From NCBI RefSeq assembly GCF_029784155.1, contig NC_073692.1:154038334-154102333 (forward strand): a stretch of DNA of 64,000 bases. Reading direction: 5' to 3'. Every line of letters begins with the position of its first letter. Within the stretch, counting starts at the first letter, position 1. A program made the position numbers and the translations under genes. The notes under the pieces are model-generated. The model was given only the letters and a program-made list of their open reading frames with translations. It was not told the origin of the DNA and did no database searches. This document shows positions 31,039 through 42,589 of the stretch, one piece after another. The stretch comes from Uranotaenia lowii (lineage: Eukaryota; Arthropoda; Insecta; Diptera; Culicidae).

Positions 31039-32289
31039 TTTACATCTTGAATTAACCCTCATGTATTTATTATTGATTTTTAACGAGTAAAAATTTTTAC
31101 AACATCCAAATTTTGTTGTTGTTTTTTCCATTTCCGTTATCCGAAGAATCCGTATCTTTGTCTCTTGGCTGAATGCAAAATTGCATGCATGCATGATTAA
31201 GTGGGAAAAGGTGTGGCGGACTTGGATACTAGTTTCGCAGCCTATGGGGAAGCAAAGATAGAACAAAATTTCCATATCTGATATCGGATACGATGTGAAG
31301 GCGTTTTTCTGAAAAAATGTATTGTAAAATGAGATTGACAAGGGAAGTTTTGCTCGTAGATGTGTGTATCTTGCGAAGAAAAAAAAAAGTTGCAGTTTTT
31401 CAAAGATTGCATTGATAAAGTGTAATTTACAGGTTTGTAAGAAAAAAATTTACGGTTTGTTCTAAAAAGAGAAAAATCCTCTTTTAAATCTTGAACTGTG
31501 CAATATTTTTCCTGGGATTTTCATCCTGTTGGATGATTCATCCCTGGAACTGTGCCATCTAACTTTTTTTACCAATCTCTGAAAGAAATTCTGCTTAATA
31601 ACTATGTCGAAGATCTTGAACTGTACTCTGAAATACTTAACAATACATCTTATAATGGGTTCAAAAGTAAATTTTAAATTATTGTCTCTATTTGAAACAG
31701 GTTCGAATAATTTAACACTTTGCGCAATGTTAGATTTACTAAACTGAGCTTTTAAAACACTAGCCACTTTTTGGTTGGGGTGGAAATAAACCAGACTGTA
31801 CGCCATAAGCGTCATATTTTCTGCTCAAGACGAAATCTGTACCCGATACCCGATCATAAACATTTTGTTGATTAGCCCTAAAAACTGACCTGTACAACAT
31901 TTCAATTCAATCGAACTTTATTTAGGGGTGCCTCAAAACGCTCAAAGTTACGGTTTTTTAACCCTCAAAATCGAAATTTAAAAATTTATGCCAAATGACT
32001 TAAAAATGCATACAACTTCAAAATCTGGTGTTTTCGAGAAAATTTTTTTTTTCAAAAATTGACTTAAAAATTTTAAAAATCACGTAAAGGGTCAAAGGAA
32101 ATCGAGCATATCAAAATTTAAACTTTGATACCAAATGATTCAAAAGTTCAAGAAACTTTAAGATCTGGTGTTATTTAAAAAAATCTAATTTTTGCGCTTA
32201 GCAGTTTTTTTTTCTGAAAACCAGCCGTTTTTCGGATAACCGACAAAGTCTAGAGCGACTACAATGGACTCCCTTCGGGCCCGAGAAAA
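31039..32289. other. Spacer, no gene seen
   Basis: The first 100 bp probably hold the aminopeptidase 3' UTR. The rest is AT-rich. The segment at 31920-32200 contains two loosely similar blocks ('AAATCTGGTGTT' at about 32020 and 32162), an imperfect duplication. Confidence 0.35.
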
Positions 32290-32690
32290 TCTATCCTGCA
32301 CCAAGGTTTCCGAAAAAAAAATCTGTGTTTTTGCAAAATTAAATTCTGACTTTCTGTGATTTTACCCAAAAATTCATGTGATGGTTTTCTGAAATGCTTT
32401 TTCTTTGAATTTGATTGAAAAGTCATGAAAAATTTTGTCTTTTTACTTGAGAAAAATCATTCAACTTTACTAAGCTTTTCACAATTTTCCAATCTAAAGT
32501 TATAAATCGGAAGTTTATAAAGACAGAAAAATTTAAATTTTGGAAAAAAACGTACAACATTTTTAAAATCTGTGAAATCAGTGATTTTTTCTGAAATTCT
32601 GTGCTCTGTGACATAGATTCTGTGTTGACAATTTGCTCAAAATCCAGTAATTTTTTTGTGATTTCGGCAGCTATTCCCTGCACCCCAGTA
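32290..32690. repeat. Partial copy of TCTGTG-rich MITE family
   Basis: It starts near AAGGTTTCCGAAAA and has repeated 'TTCTGTG' and 'AAATCTGTG' segments. It ends near TGTGATTTCGGCAGC. Order and wording match the two halves of the element at 39993-41769 without its nested insertion. Confidence 0.55.
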
Positions 32691-32740
32691 AGAGATGTAC
32701 TAGTTGCGATAGACATTGATTACATGTTCGAAATATACCT

Positions 32741-32922
32741 TTTTCTAAAAGCTATTGATCTTCGTCTATAATTCTTTTCATTTTCGTATTTCCCTATCTT
32801 TTCCTGTTCTCTTCAAAAAGTGAAAAAAGTGATAAAGTGATGAAGACCTAAGCAAACAATTATAATCATACAAAACGAGTTTGGCTCCTTAAAGCCTCAA
32901 GGTATGAGCCGTTTCAAATAAA
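32741..32922 (+). repeat. 3' tail of an older LINE or SINE, left part
   Basis: GAGTTTGGCTCCTTAAAGCC and GAGCCGTTTCAAATAAA match the reverse complement of 63640-63685. The poly-A end of this copy now lies beyond the I element, at 39765-39797, where GTTTCAAATAAA resumes and is followed by GAAATTAC and an A run. Confidence 0.6.
32911..32922. repeat. I-element target-site duplication
   Basis: GTTTCAAATAAA is repeated exactly at 39765-39776 on the other side of the I element. Confidence 0.85.
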
Positions 32923-33000
32923 TTATTATTATTATTAATATTTATTAAAGACCCTTTAACAATTGTCATTCGGGTCAAGAAAGTATTTACATTTACATTT

Positions 33001-35579
33001 TTACAGTTCTCTTAATAATCTAGTTTCTTTAAGAAATTCTATCAAACAATTCTCTCTCTCCTCTTGATTGGATAGTACCTCGCTGATGTCACCGACGATC
33101 CTGAATTTTTCTCGAGTGTCATTATATTTCCGGCAGTCTAGAAGTATGTGTTGGACAGAAGCAACCACGCCACAAGCTTCACAATCCAATTTGCTCCGCT
33201 GTCTGCTGAAGAGTCCTGAGTGTGTTAACCTAGTGTGGCCGATTCTGAGACGACAGAGTGCTCGCATTTCTTCCCTAGAAGATCGATCTTTCCAAACAGT
33301 TGTGGTATTTTTAATTTTCCTTAAGAATTTTTCTCTTTCTAAATCCCATTCTTTTTCCCAGGCCAGTCTTATACTGGACTTTATGTTACGAACTACGTCT
33401 TGAGCTGGAATTCGGAGCTGTGTTATCGGTTCATTTCTGCCAGCATTTGCTAGTTCATCAGCTAGACTGTTACCCATTATTCCAGCATGTCCTGGAATCC
33501 AGCAAAAAGATATATGTTTAGAAGCCGATTCTGCCTCTATAGCCTGAATCCAAGGGTGCTTTGAGGTCCCGCTTTCGATTGCTGAAATGCAGCTAGCAGA
33601 GTCCGAAAAAATCACTGTAGGAATTGTAGTAGCCTGAGCATATCGGACGGCTTCTAATATTGCGAACGCCTCAGCTGAAAATATGGAGCACTCATCAGGA
33701 ATTCTTTTGGAGATTCGTAGATCGCTTGACCATAGTCCTAAACCAACTTTATTGTGAGCTACAGATCCGTCTGTGAAAATTTTGCAGCTTGTACTATAGA
33801 GTTTCTGAACATGATCCCTGTATATAGGAATTGCTGTATGCGATCTTACTCCCGAGTGTAGCGATTTCTTTAAACACCAATCAATTTTGAGTGTTGTTTG
33901 ATTCCATATTCGATTTCCATTTCGAAGTAAAATTTCAATTTCGGGTAATGGTTGAATTTGAAGGGCAGTTAACAAATTGTTAACACGGTTAGTTAAAGGA
34001 TGTCTTAGTTCTACAGAATTGCTATATCTCTGGGCAATCTGAATTGCTTTCAATGAGAGTTGCAAAGTGTACATGTAGCGAAAAGGTAATATTCCGGATT
34101 CTGCGTATATTGATTTAACAGGACTAGATCTGAATGCACCGGTGATGCTTCGAACGATCGAATTATAAACAGGTTCCAGTATATTGACAATCTGGTGACC
34201 GCCTATACTATAAAATCCAATCCCATAGAAGATTTTGGGAATTGTGAGATTGGTATGTAATTTTATCATGGAACGTCGATTTGCTCCAATAAGTCGATTT
34301 CCTATCATCTGGAACAGTTTTGTCGTAGAATCTAATGATTTTCGGCAATTCTTTGCATGGGCTTTGAAACGTAGGCGCCTATCGAGTGTAATGCCGAGTA
34401 ATTTAGCGACGTTCACTTCTTCAACTGGTTCGTCATCAATTGTAACTTGTGGTACTTTTTCATGTTTATATCTTCGACAAGGGTGGATCACTTGAGATTT
34501 TGTTGGTGAGAGTGTAAATCCGATTTCACTTGCCCATTTATGAACAACGTTCACAGCGTTCTGTAATTTATTTCGGACCTCTTGTTGAGATTTTCCCTTA
34601 GAAATTAAAAGTATATCATCGGCGTAAGTGAAGATATCAACTTCTTTAGGTATTATTTCAAACATTGATTCCATAGCGACTAAAAAGAGGGTCACAGACA
34701 TGACTGAGCCCTGAGGAACCCCGTTTTCTTGTTGCTTCAATGCTGACTGTTTGTTTTCAACACAAACAACGAAAGTACGATCGATTAAAAAATTTTCAAT
34801 ATATTTTCCCATCTTACCTCTTACTCCATATTTTGCTAGTTTGTAAAGAATAGGGTATCTCCAAGCTTGGTCATAAGCTTTACTAATGTCAAGTAAAGCC
34901 ATGTCGCAGTGGATGCTTTCGTTCAGGACAGGTAGTAGAATTTGTTCCAAGTCTGCAAAATAAGCATCGGTACCTTTCCCACTCAGAAACGCATATTGTC
35001 GAGAATTGAAAAAATTGTTTTTAGATAGATAAGTGGTAAGCCTTCGATTTACCATGCGTTCCATGACCTTACCAATACAGTTCAGAAGTGTGATTGGGCG
35101 ATAGTTGTCAGGTTTTCGAGAATTTTTACCAGGCTTGAGGATGGGGATGACAAGTCCTTTCTTCCAATCATCTGGTAGTTGGCCCGAAGTCCATATGTCG
35201 TTAATTATCTCAAGAGTTGTAATTTTGGTGATATATGGTAGATGGCGTAGAATTGGGTAACTTATGGAATCAGGTCCAGCTGATTTCCCTTTACATTTAT
35301 CCAATGCCCATAAGAGTTCTTCAATTTTGAAATTTGCGTTGAAATCTAATTGGTCGCCACCATCTAACGAGATTAGTGATTTTTCGGTTTCCGATTTTTG
35401 TTGTTGAAAAGTTGGTTTATAGCTTTGAGTAGCTGACGTTTTATAGAAGAAGTCTGCAAATATATTAGCTTTTTCAACCGGATCTTCAGTTATATTGCCG
35501 TTGATTTCTAAGCAGTATTGACGTACTCGCCGTTGTCCGCGAAGGGCATTGACCTTTTTCCAGACATCGGTTGTCGGCG
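33001..35579 (-). pseudogene. I-element ORF2, 3' part: reverse transcriptase and RNase H
   Basis: The frame is open from the insertion edge at 35579 to 33001. RT blocks are AGPDSISYPILRHL, PITLLNCIGKVMERMVNRRL, LLDISKAYDQAWR, GVPQGSVMSVTLFL and FTYADDILLIS (catalytic YADD). RNase H follows with IFTDGSVAHNKVGLGLW, FSAEAFAILEAV, VIFSDSASCISAI and CWIPGHAGIMGNSLADELAN, giving the D-E-D-H/D set. A C-terminal CEACGVVASVQHILLDC zinc cluster ends the protein. The first internal Met at 35304 is not the true start; this part belongs with 36554-38136. Confidence 0.88.
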
Positions 35580-35581
35580 TA

Positions 35582-36551
35582 AAGCTTAGTTCTTTTAGAA
35601 ATGGGACACTTTCATTTGCTAATAGCTCGTTAACTAGTTATTGGATATTAAAAATTTGAACAGCATTTTGTTGCCTGTAAAAAGTACTATTCGACCTATT
35701 TTTTTCAAAATTTAAAATTTACGCGTTTTTGAGATATGTACGATGCTTGAGAAAAAGAAAAAAAAATTTTTGCACAGATTCCTTTAAAATTCGTCATTAT
35801 CAAATTGATAGCTGAAAAAACCGTTGATTATTCAAAGAATTACTGAGTTTATGTGGTGGATAAGTATGCAAACACTGTCAATAATGTCCACAAAGTTCAA
35901 ATCAAGCATTGGAGTGAAGCAGATGATCGGCAACAACGGTTAAGGATCATCAAGGAATGCAAGTCTCATACCAGCATTTTTAATTTTCAATAAACGAAAA
36001 GCTAAGGGTAGATCGCTGAAATGTCCAAAACAATTTTCTCCGATAAGCTGAAAGTGTTGCCTAGTGATGACTCATTGAAATCCAACCTCAAACAGCCATT
36101 TTTTGATAGTTCCAAAGCTCTTAAGCTGTAAAACCGGTACCGAAAAAAAAACGTTCAAAAATGTGATAAAAAATAACCAAATTTGTTCATTTCGAAACAA
36201 CTGTATCCACTAAAATGCTTCCAGTTTCCAGTTTCCAGAGAAGTATTGGACCAAAAAGTATCAGAAATTGAAGAAGGAAGGTGAAGCCACCTAAAATATA
36301 GATTTTACAAAGTATAAGTTGGAGAAACTGATCAATACCATGACAGAAAGAAGTGTGCGCCGGCCAATGGGAGACACCAAGAATAAAGTAGAAATTTCTT
36401 TTACAAAAAACGGTAAATATTTTTTTTCAAATTTTTTCATGAAATATCATAACATTGCCTACTTTTCCTTCATAGAAAGTATTTCGTTCAAACGAATGGT
36501 TTTTGAGATACAGGCATTTGTAACTGTCCCATTTCTAAAAGAACTAAGCTT
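35582..36551. mobile_element. Tc1/mariner-like non-autonomous element in I ORF2
   Basis: A 970 bp segment has about 27 bp perfect inverted ends (AAGCTTAGTTCTTTTAGAAA then TGGGACA, and the reverse complement), with TA on both sides (35580-35581 and 36552-36553). The TA duplication suggests Tc1/mariner. Removing the element and one TA joins the two halves of I ORF2 in frame. Coding-like scraps inside (for example 35895-35960 and 36230-36300) might be transposase remnants, but no catalytic motif was identified. Confidence 0.85.
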
Positions 36552-36553
36552 TA

Positions 36554-38136
36554 TTGGGGTTAATGTCATTGACAAAATTTGTCCAAGATGTACTTTTGGC
36601 ATCAAGGATAGCTGACCTGGTAGTGTTTCGAATCTCTTGAAAATTTTTTAGTGCTTCGACTCTTCTAGGATCCCGATCTGACATTCTTCTCAATATTCTC
36701 AACTTTTTGCGACGTTGTTTGATTAATGCTGCGACGTTTTCGTTCCACCAAGGGACCGCTTTCGGTCCTACAATACCGGATGTTCTAGGTATGCTATTTT
36801 CAGCTGCTTTTCTAATTTGCTCAATAAACTCACAGCTAGAAAATTTTTTCTCAGGTGGAATAGATTCTAAAATAAGGCGTTCGAACTCCATCCAGTCAGC
36901 ATTTTCAAAAATCCATCTTCGCCTGTTGGTAATCGCTGAAAACTGAGTGGCTATGGAAATTTTCACAGGAAAATGATCGCTATTCCTGCAGTCTTTGTCG
37001 ACACTCCAAAGGAATTTGTTGGCTAAACAGGTGGAGGTCAAGGTAAGATCAAGCGGCGCAGTTAATCCAGATACTGGATCGAGACGAGTGTGTTCTCCAG
37101 TATTCAGCAGCGTTAAGTCATTATCCGCAATCAGGCTTTCGATGATTCCTCCCATTTTATTAGTTTTGCGTCCACCCCATACAGGACTATGAGCGTTGAA
37201 GTCGCCCATTACTACTATGGGTTTCGGAAGGGAACTGATGATTGTTTGGAGTTCAGAACCATGATGTTCAGGAGGGTTATTTGGGGACAAGTAGACAGAT
37301 ACAAAGGTAGCTCGCACAGGGTATTCCACTGTCGCTGCTACACATTGTGCTTGAGTTCCAATGTCGATGAACTTGTATGGAATATCCGAGCGGATGGCCA
37401 AACCCACACCTTGTTGTGATGAGCAGGAAAATCCAGAGCGTAGTTTCCAATTATAATCTTTTTTTAGATTACATTCAGGAAAGTCAGTAACAGAACATTT
37501 AGTTTCCTGTAGCGCAATGACGATCGGTCTCTCGTTTTGGATGAGATTTTGGAGTTCCGCGAAATGACCTCGGAGGCCACATATATTCCAGTGCACTGCT
37601 ACAGTACTCATTTGTTGCTGGGATGTATTGAGATTCTCTTGTTGTTGTAAGATCGAATGCGAGTTTGTTGTCATGTTGGTGAAAGGCATAGTTTGTTCGT
37701 CGATGAAATTTACGGCTTGGTTTATGTCGTGATTGAAGATCTGTGTTGGAGGAGGACCAAAGTATCTAGTGCTAGTACCCTCGCCGGGGTCCCAATCAGC
37801 AGATAGGCTGCGAATTTGGTGGTGCTGATGATGCTCGGTTTGGTAGTTCGTGTTGAGGCTAAAATGGTTAACAGCGTTGGGTTCTGTTCGTTTTTCGATA
37901 CAAGAGGTACTTACCAGAGAGCACCCCATTTGCCCCGAGTTTGCATGCTCCCCGGGATAAATCCTCAGGGTAGCAGCAAGAGGGGGGCTGGGCTTATGGT
38001 GCATCGTTGTGGCAGAAACTGAAGTTTGTTGAGATTGGTTGGTGGTCTCGCAGCTGTTGTCTTCAGAAGGTGGTGGTTGTGAATGGTTACTTATTTTTCG
38101 AGCGAAATAAGTTGTTGTGGCTTTGACTTCGTCCAA
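36554..38136 (-). pseudogene. I-element ORF2, 5' part: endonuclease
   Basis: This is an N-terminal segment of about 528 residues. After a Gln/Ser-rich leader, the apurinic-type endonuclease runs from about residue 180 to 400. Its motifs are VHWNICGLRGHFAEL, IVIALQETK (catalytic Glu), VVMGDFNAHSPVWGG and NSDHFPVKISI. The frame stops shortly after entering the nested TA element at 36551. The start at 38136 overlaps the end of ORF1 by 50 bp; a downstream Met could be the true initiator. Confidence 0.85.
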
Positions 38137-39520
38137 AGGATGAATTTACTTCAGGGGTTACAGGAATAACTTCGTCGTCAGAGGAATCATTTGAGTCTTC
38201 CATGGTGATGCAATCAGTGCTGGCAGGAGTGTAAACAAATTTTTTATGCTCTTCGTAACCGGGTGGGGAGCGATTTCCTCTTTTTCCTTTCGGAGCGCAG
38301 TTTTGGCCTACATCTGTGGTGGTTGTTTCAGCGGTTGGAGGCGGCTTACTTTTTCCTCGTGTGTTAAGCGCAATTGTTGGTGGAAAAATATTAGGTGTGG
38401 CTTTTGAGGGAACTTTGGTTTGAGGGTTTGAACTGATACTAGTGGCTAGAACGTTGTATTCTCTACATTTTTGCTCATACAGTTTTTTAAGCTTTTCAAA
38501 TTTGGCTTCTAAGTTGTCGCAAACGGCTTGTAATCCAGACAGTTTCTCAAGCTTTTCAGTTAATTCCGCAATTTTCACATCTTTCTGAGCTACGTCTGTT
38601 TTAGTAGAGTTTACACTAGCAGTTTCTGCAAATGATGGTTTTTCGACTGTTGTTCCTGTAAACCGTTTACGTGCTTCTCCCCATGTTATAGATTCGTCAG
38701 TCTTAATACGGATGATAGCTTCCTCTTTACGGTATATCGGGCACTTTTTACCGATTGCGGGATGGTCATTGTTTTCTTTAGGACAGTGAGGGCAGCAAGG
38801 GGGTAAAGTGCAGGCATTCTTGGTATCGATGGGATGGTCATTGGCACAGCGGGGGCAAATGGTTTTGTTGGTGCACCGTTTTTTTGTGTGTCGGTATTGC
38901 AGGCAGTTTTTACATACCATTGGTGACTCGTAGTAGGTCCTAACGGGAACCCGTGTCCACCCAAAAAAGACTTCCGTCGGTAGACGTGTGCTTGAAAATG
39001 AGAGTACCGTCAACGGTGTGTTAACTGGTTTTCCATTTTCCCAACGAGTAATGCGACGAATAGCCGTTACACCCTGTGGTTTGAGCTCGTTCAACAATTC
39101 TTCGGCTGTCAGATCGCACGTATCCGCTTGGTAGCACACCCCCTGAATCCTGTTCAGGGTCGGGTGATCTACAACCTCGACTGCGGTGTTCAGGTCCAAG
39201 CGGGTGATAGTTTTGAGTAGCTCAAACAGCTCTACGTTGAACGTAGAGATTGCATAGCTTTTACCACCGTTCTCTATATTAAGTTGCAAATCCTTCTTCA
39301 ATGGTCCTCTTCGGAGATATTTTTCGATTGCATTAGCGACAAAAAATGGATTTTTGGGTAACGCTTCTGGGTTATCCCTCGGTCTTCTGATTTGCAACCA
39401 CCTTTTGTTTCCATCAAATGATGATGTTCGCATGAAAGGGGGGAGAGGGGAAGACTCAACCAAACAATTGGGTACCCCACTCCCGGTGGGCGCGCCCTTC
39501 ATGGCGCCCCTATACCTCAC
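38087..39520 (-). CDS. I-element ORF1, nucleic-acid-binding gag-like protein
   Basis: This is a 477-residue intact frame. A Jockey/I-type N-terminal part contains LPKNPFFVANAIEKYL (about 53-68). Three clustered Cys/His knuckles follow at about 203-262: CKNCLQYRHTKKRC, CPRCANDHP with a later C, and CPHCPKENNDHPAIGKKC. A heptad-like, probably coiled-coil stretch covers about 310-360 (AELTEKLEKLSGLQAVCDNL). Known I-factor ORF1 proteins bind RNA and form ribonucleoprotein particles. The C-terminus is Ser/Asp-rich. Confidence 0.88.
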   Translation of the reverse strand: MRYRGAMKGAPTGSGVPNCLVESSPLPPFMRTSSFDGNKRWLQIRRPRDNPEALPKNPFFVANAIEKYLRRGPLKKDLQLNIENGGKSYAISTFNVELFELLKTITRLDLNTAVEVVDHPTLNRIQGVCYQADTCDLTAEELLNELKPQGVTAIRRITRWENGKPVNTPLTVLSFSSTRLPTEVFFGWTRVPVRTYYESPMVCKNCLQYRHTKKRCTNKTICPRCANDHPIDTKNACTLPPCCPHCPKENNDHPAIGKKCPIYRKEEAIIRIKTDESITWGEARKRFTGTTVEKPSFAETASVNSTKTDVAQKDVKIAELTEKLEKLSGLQAVCDNLEAKFEKLKKLYEQKCREYNVLATSISSNPQTKVPSKATPNIFPPTIALNTRGKSKPPPTAETTTTDVGQNCAPKGKRGNRSPPGYEEHKKFVYTPASTDCITMEDSNDSSDDEVIPVTPEVNSSFGRSQSHNNLFRSKNK

Positions 39521-39992
39521 AACGATCTCTCTCTATATGGCAAACAAAATGTCGTACAACTTGCCAAGATAAAATGTGTCACTCAAAAACCAACAATACT
39601 TCACAGTCCCTTTGGATTTTACATCAACAGTAGTAAAATGTGCAGCGCTTTATTTAAGGAACCAGAATTGATCGTATAAAACTATCCAAAAACTCGACTA
39701 TAACAGGCAACTCTCCGGATCGAAAAACCAACGTGCCGTTCGCGACGAGAGTTACTTCACGAGTGTTTCAAATAAAGAAATTACAAAAAAAAAAACCGAC
39801 ATAGTCTCAAGTCGATTTTTGGCAAAAATCTTGAACTGTTACCAACTGTTACTGTGTCAAACTTTGCATGAATTTCAGTCAATAAATACTTCCTCTTTGA
39901 ATTCAAGTGTGTTGTTATTTTGAATTTTGCTAAAGAAAATAACCTAATTTACCGAAACAATTAACGTTTTTGAAAACCACAAATTTGAGCCG

Positions 39993-41769
39993 AGGTTGCC
40001 GAAAATAATTCTGTGTTTTTGACAAAAAATATTCTGAAATTCTGTGATTTGACCCCGAAATTCTTTGACGGTTTTCTGTGATGGTGTTTTCAGATATTTG
40101 ATTGAAAACACATCTCAAACATCAGCAAATTTTGTCATTTTTACAACTTTCTTCGAAAAAATTAATTCGCTTTATCAACCACTAACATTTTTTCAATTAG
40201 TATTCAGAATCTTTCGTCAAAAGTGATCTTTAAAATACAGTGAGCGAAATAAGAATAGCACCACTATGTGTTTTGCTTGTTGAAATATGAATGATTCAAA
40301 ATTACGAAATTGTTCTTCCACAGTTTGTTCTGACTTGCTTAACGGACAAATCAAGCATAAGTTTACTTTTTTTGGACGTAGCAATTGGCGTTGAGGACCA
40401 AAAATGTGAAAAAGGGGTGCGAAATAAGAATAGCACCACTTGAGTTTTTCAACAAAAACAAGATTATTTTTAAAAATTTACTGTGTAGAAGTGAATAATA
40501 ATGCTTCTAAAAATTATTTGAAAAGATAACTGCATTTTAACGAGTTTTCCAGAATTCCAAAGGTTTTCAAAGGTTTTAAAAGGGGGTTTTAAGAGATGCT
40601 CCTCTAGCGTTAAGGAATTTGATATTTTAACTGTAATTCTTTTCCAAACTACTAACTTTCTTCATTAAAATGACGTGAAATGATGAAGCAAATATTCGGG
40701 ATTAGTTTTGAATCAGAAAAATTAGGTTGGACCAAATTTAGTCTCAATATTGATTTTCCAGGTTTATTTTGGCCCATATTCATCATTTTGAGGTATTTTC
40801 CCATCATAGTTTTGTGAAAGTTCACACTGCAGAAAGCTTTTCCAGATTTGCAAAAGAATCACCAACACAAAAATGTAAAACCGCCAAGATTCCTGCTCAT
40901 CTCAACTTCCGATTCAATTGCAAATCATACCAATAATACTGCTAGCCGTCTGGTCCATCGCAAAGTATAACTTTACCCTGATAATCGGTCCAAAAAATTC
41001 ACTTTTAGTAACCTTGATGCAATTCTAATTATTTTTGGATATAGTGATCTTAGAATTTCCAAAGTTTCCACACGATACATGTATTTATTTCTTGACCAAA
41101 ATCATCCAGCACTCCCTAATTAATCCCGGATATTAGAAAATGGGCATGAATTTGGTTAAATGGCAAGATAGTGCTGCCATCTATGACTTAAAACTAGAGA
41201 AATAGTGTTTGACTATTAAAAAACATTAGTATTTTTGAATTTCAACCTGCTTTTTGGATTCAAACTCAGCCTCGAATCTATGTTTCATCATTTTGCATCA
41301 TGCAGTTATCCTCCTAAATTGCAGTTATCTTTTCAAATAATTCGTAGAAGCATTATTATTCACTTGTACACAGTAAATTTTTAAAAATAATCTTGTTTTT
41401 GTTGAAAAACTAATGTGGTGCTATTCTTAATTCACATCCCTTTTTTCACATTTTTGGTCCTCAACGCCAATTGCTATGTCCAAAAAAAGTAAACTTATGC
41501 TTGAGTTATCCGTTCAGCAATTCAGAATAAACTGTGGAAGAACAATTTCGTAATTTTCAATCATTCATATTTAAACAAGCAAATAAAATAGTGGTGCTAT
41601 TCTTATTTCGCTCACTGTATATAACTCTGAAAATGTGTACAAAATTCAAAAAATCTGTTAAATCTGTGAAAAATTTCGAAATTCTGTGATCCGTGACACA
41701 GATTCTGTGACGAAAATTTGCATAAAATTCTGTGAAATTCTAGATTTTTTCTGTGATTTTGGCAACCCT
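39993..41769. mobile_element. TCTGTG-rich MITE split by a Tc1-type MITE
   Basis: The left end AGGTTGCCGAAAA and right end TTTTGGCAACCCT are imperfect inverted copies, and internal blocks repeat 'TTCTGTG'. It contains the 40238-41617 insertion; without it the element is about 395 bp. A similar sequence lies at 32290-32690. Confidence 0.55.
40238..41617. mobile_element. Tc1-type non-autonomous element with IR/DR ends
   Basis: A 1,380 bp element has TA on both sides. The outer ends are CAGTGAGCGAAATAAGAATA and its inverted copy. Terminal inverted repeats extend about 300 bp. Inside each, a second copy of the end motif occurs: GCGAAATAAGAATAGCACCA at about 40419, and inverted GTGGTGCTATTCTTAATTC at about 41411. 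This two-site-per-end layout is that of IR/DR Tc1 elements such as Sleeping Beauty. No transposase frame is present. Confidence 0.8.
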
Positions 41770-42215
41770 GATTGTAGCCCGTAACAATTATTAGTCAAAT
41801 TATTTCTTGCAAACATTTAGAGGCATTTTTTGGTAGTATATGCTACTATTGATTTTATATTTCGAATTCAAAACAAGGTTAAACTAAGATCTTGTTTTAA
41901 ACACCCTTGACATGAGCTAGCGAACTATATAAATTATTTTCAATATCCAATCAGCACCACTGCATTATACTGCAGATCACTTATGCTACCTTTCCCACCG
42001 TGGGGAAGCAATTTAGTTTCATCCGGTTAAAAAACTTTCGGATCGGTTCTAAGCGTGACTTGTTTGGTTTGTTGTTTGATGACTTATATTTAACCAAAGT
42101 GTATTAGATTACATTGATCTCATTCATTCCAACGTGATGTTCCAACTTGAATCTTCGGAAAAAACAGCTAGAAACGAACCAAAGCGAACAGAATCATCAA
42201 TTAACTACATGGACG
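41770..42215. other. Spacer, no gene seen
   Basis: AT-rich, with no recognisable coding or repeat features apart from weak similarity to neighbouring AT-rich spacers. Confidence 0.35.
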
Positions 42216-42217
42216 TA

Positions 42218-42470
42218 CACTGCCGGCCAAAAGTTTGGGATCACCTCTTCAAAAACATAAAAATTTTGATCAGCTATATCTCAGCCATCTTATTACATAT
42301 TGCAATTCTTATAAACTCCATATTAACTATTTGTCATATACATACAAAGAAGGTTTTGCTCACGGTCTCTTGAATGACATCAAAAGAATTGCAATATATA
42401 AAAAGATGGCTGATTATAGCCGATCAAAATTTGTGTGCTCATTTGACTTTTGAGTGTTGTGTGAGTCATG
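42218..42470 (+). mobile_element. Tc1-like end fragment with hairpin
   Basis: After TA, CACTGCCGGCCAAAAGTTTG then GGATCACC is a familiar Tc1-type end. Inside are inverted arms, 'TCAGCCATCTTATTACATAT' then TGCAATTCTT (about 42281-42310), and their complement at 42385-42415. The opposite end was not found. Confidence 0.55.
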
Positions 42471-42589
42471 AAAAAAGCTCCTTGTGTGTATCGTCACTTT
42501 GCTCCAACCGACCATTCTTGCTCCGCCCACAACAACGTTTAAAAAGCGGAGTAGATATTGTTACACCGCTCTTGTTGGGTTTTGAAGAA

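Larger units (their letters stand above)
32923..39764 (-). mobile_element. Full-length I-clade LINE, interrupted by a DNA element
   Basis: A 12 bp duplication bounds the element. On the minus strand it ends in a TAA-repeat tail (32923-32940), the hallmark of I elements. It has ORF1 with zinc knuckles, a 50 bp ORF1/ORF2 overlap, and ORF2 with endonuclease, RT and RNase H. Subtracting the 970 bp nested insertion and its extra TA leaves about 5.87 kb, a normal full-length size. Apart from that insertion no stop or frameshift was found. Confidence 0.88.
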
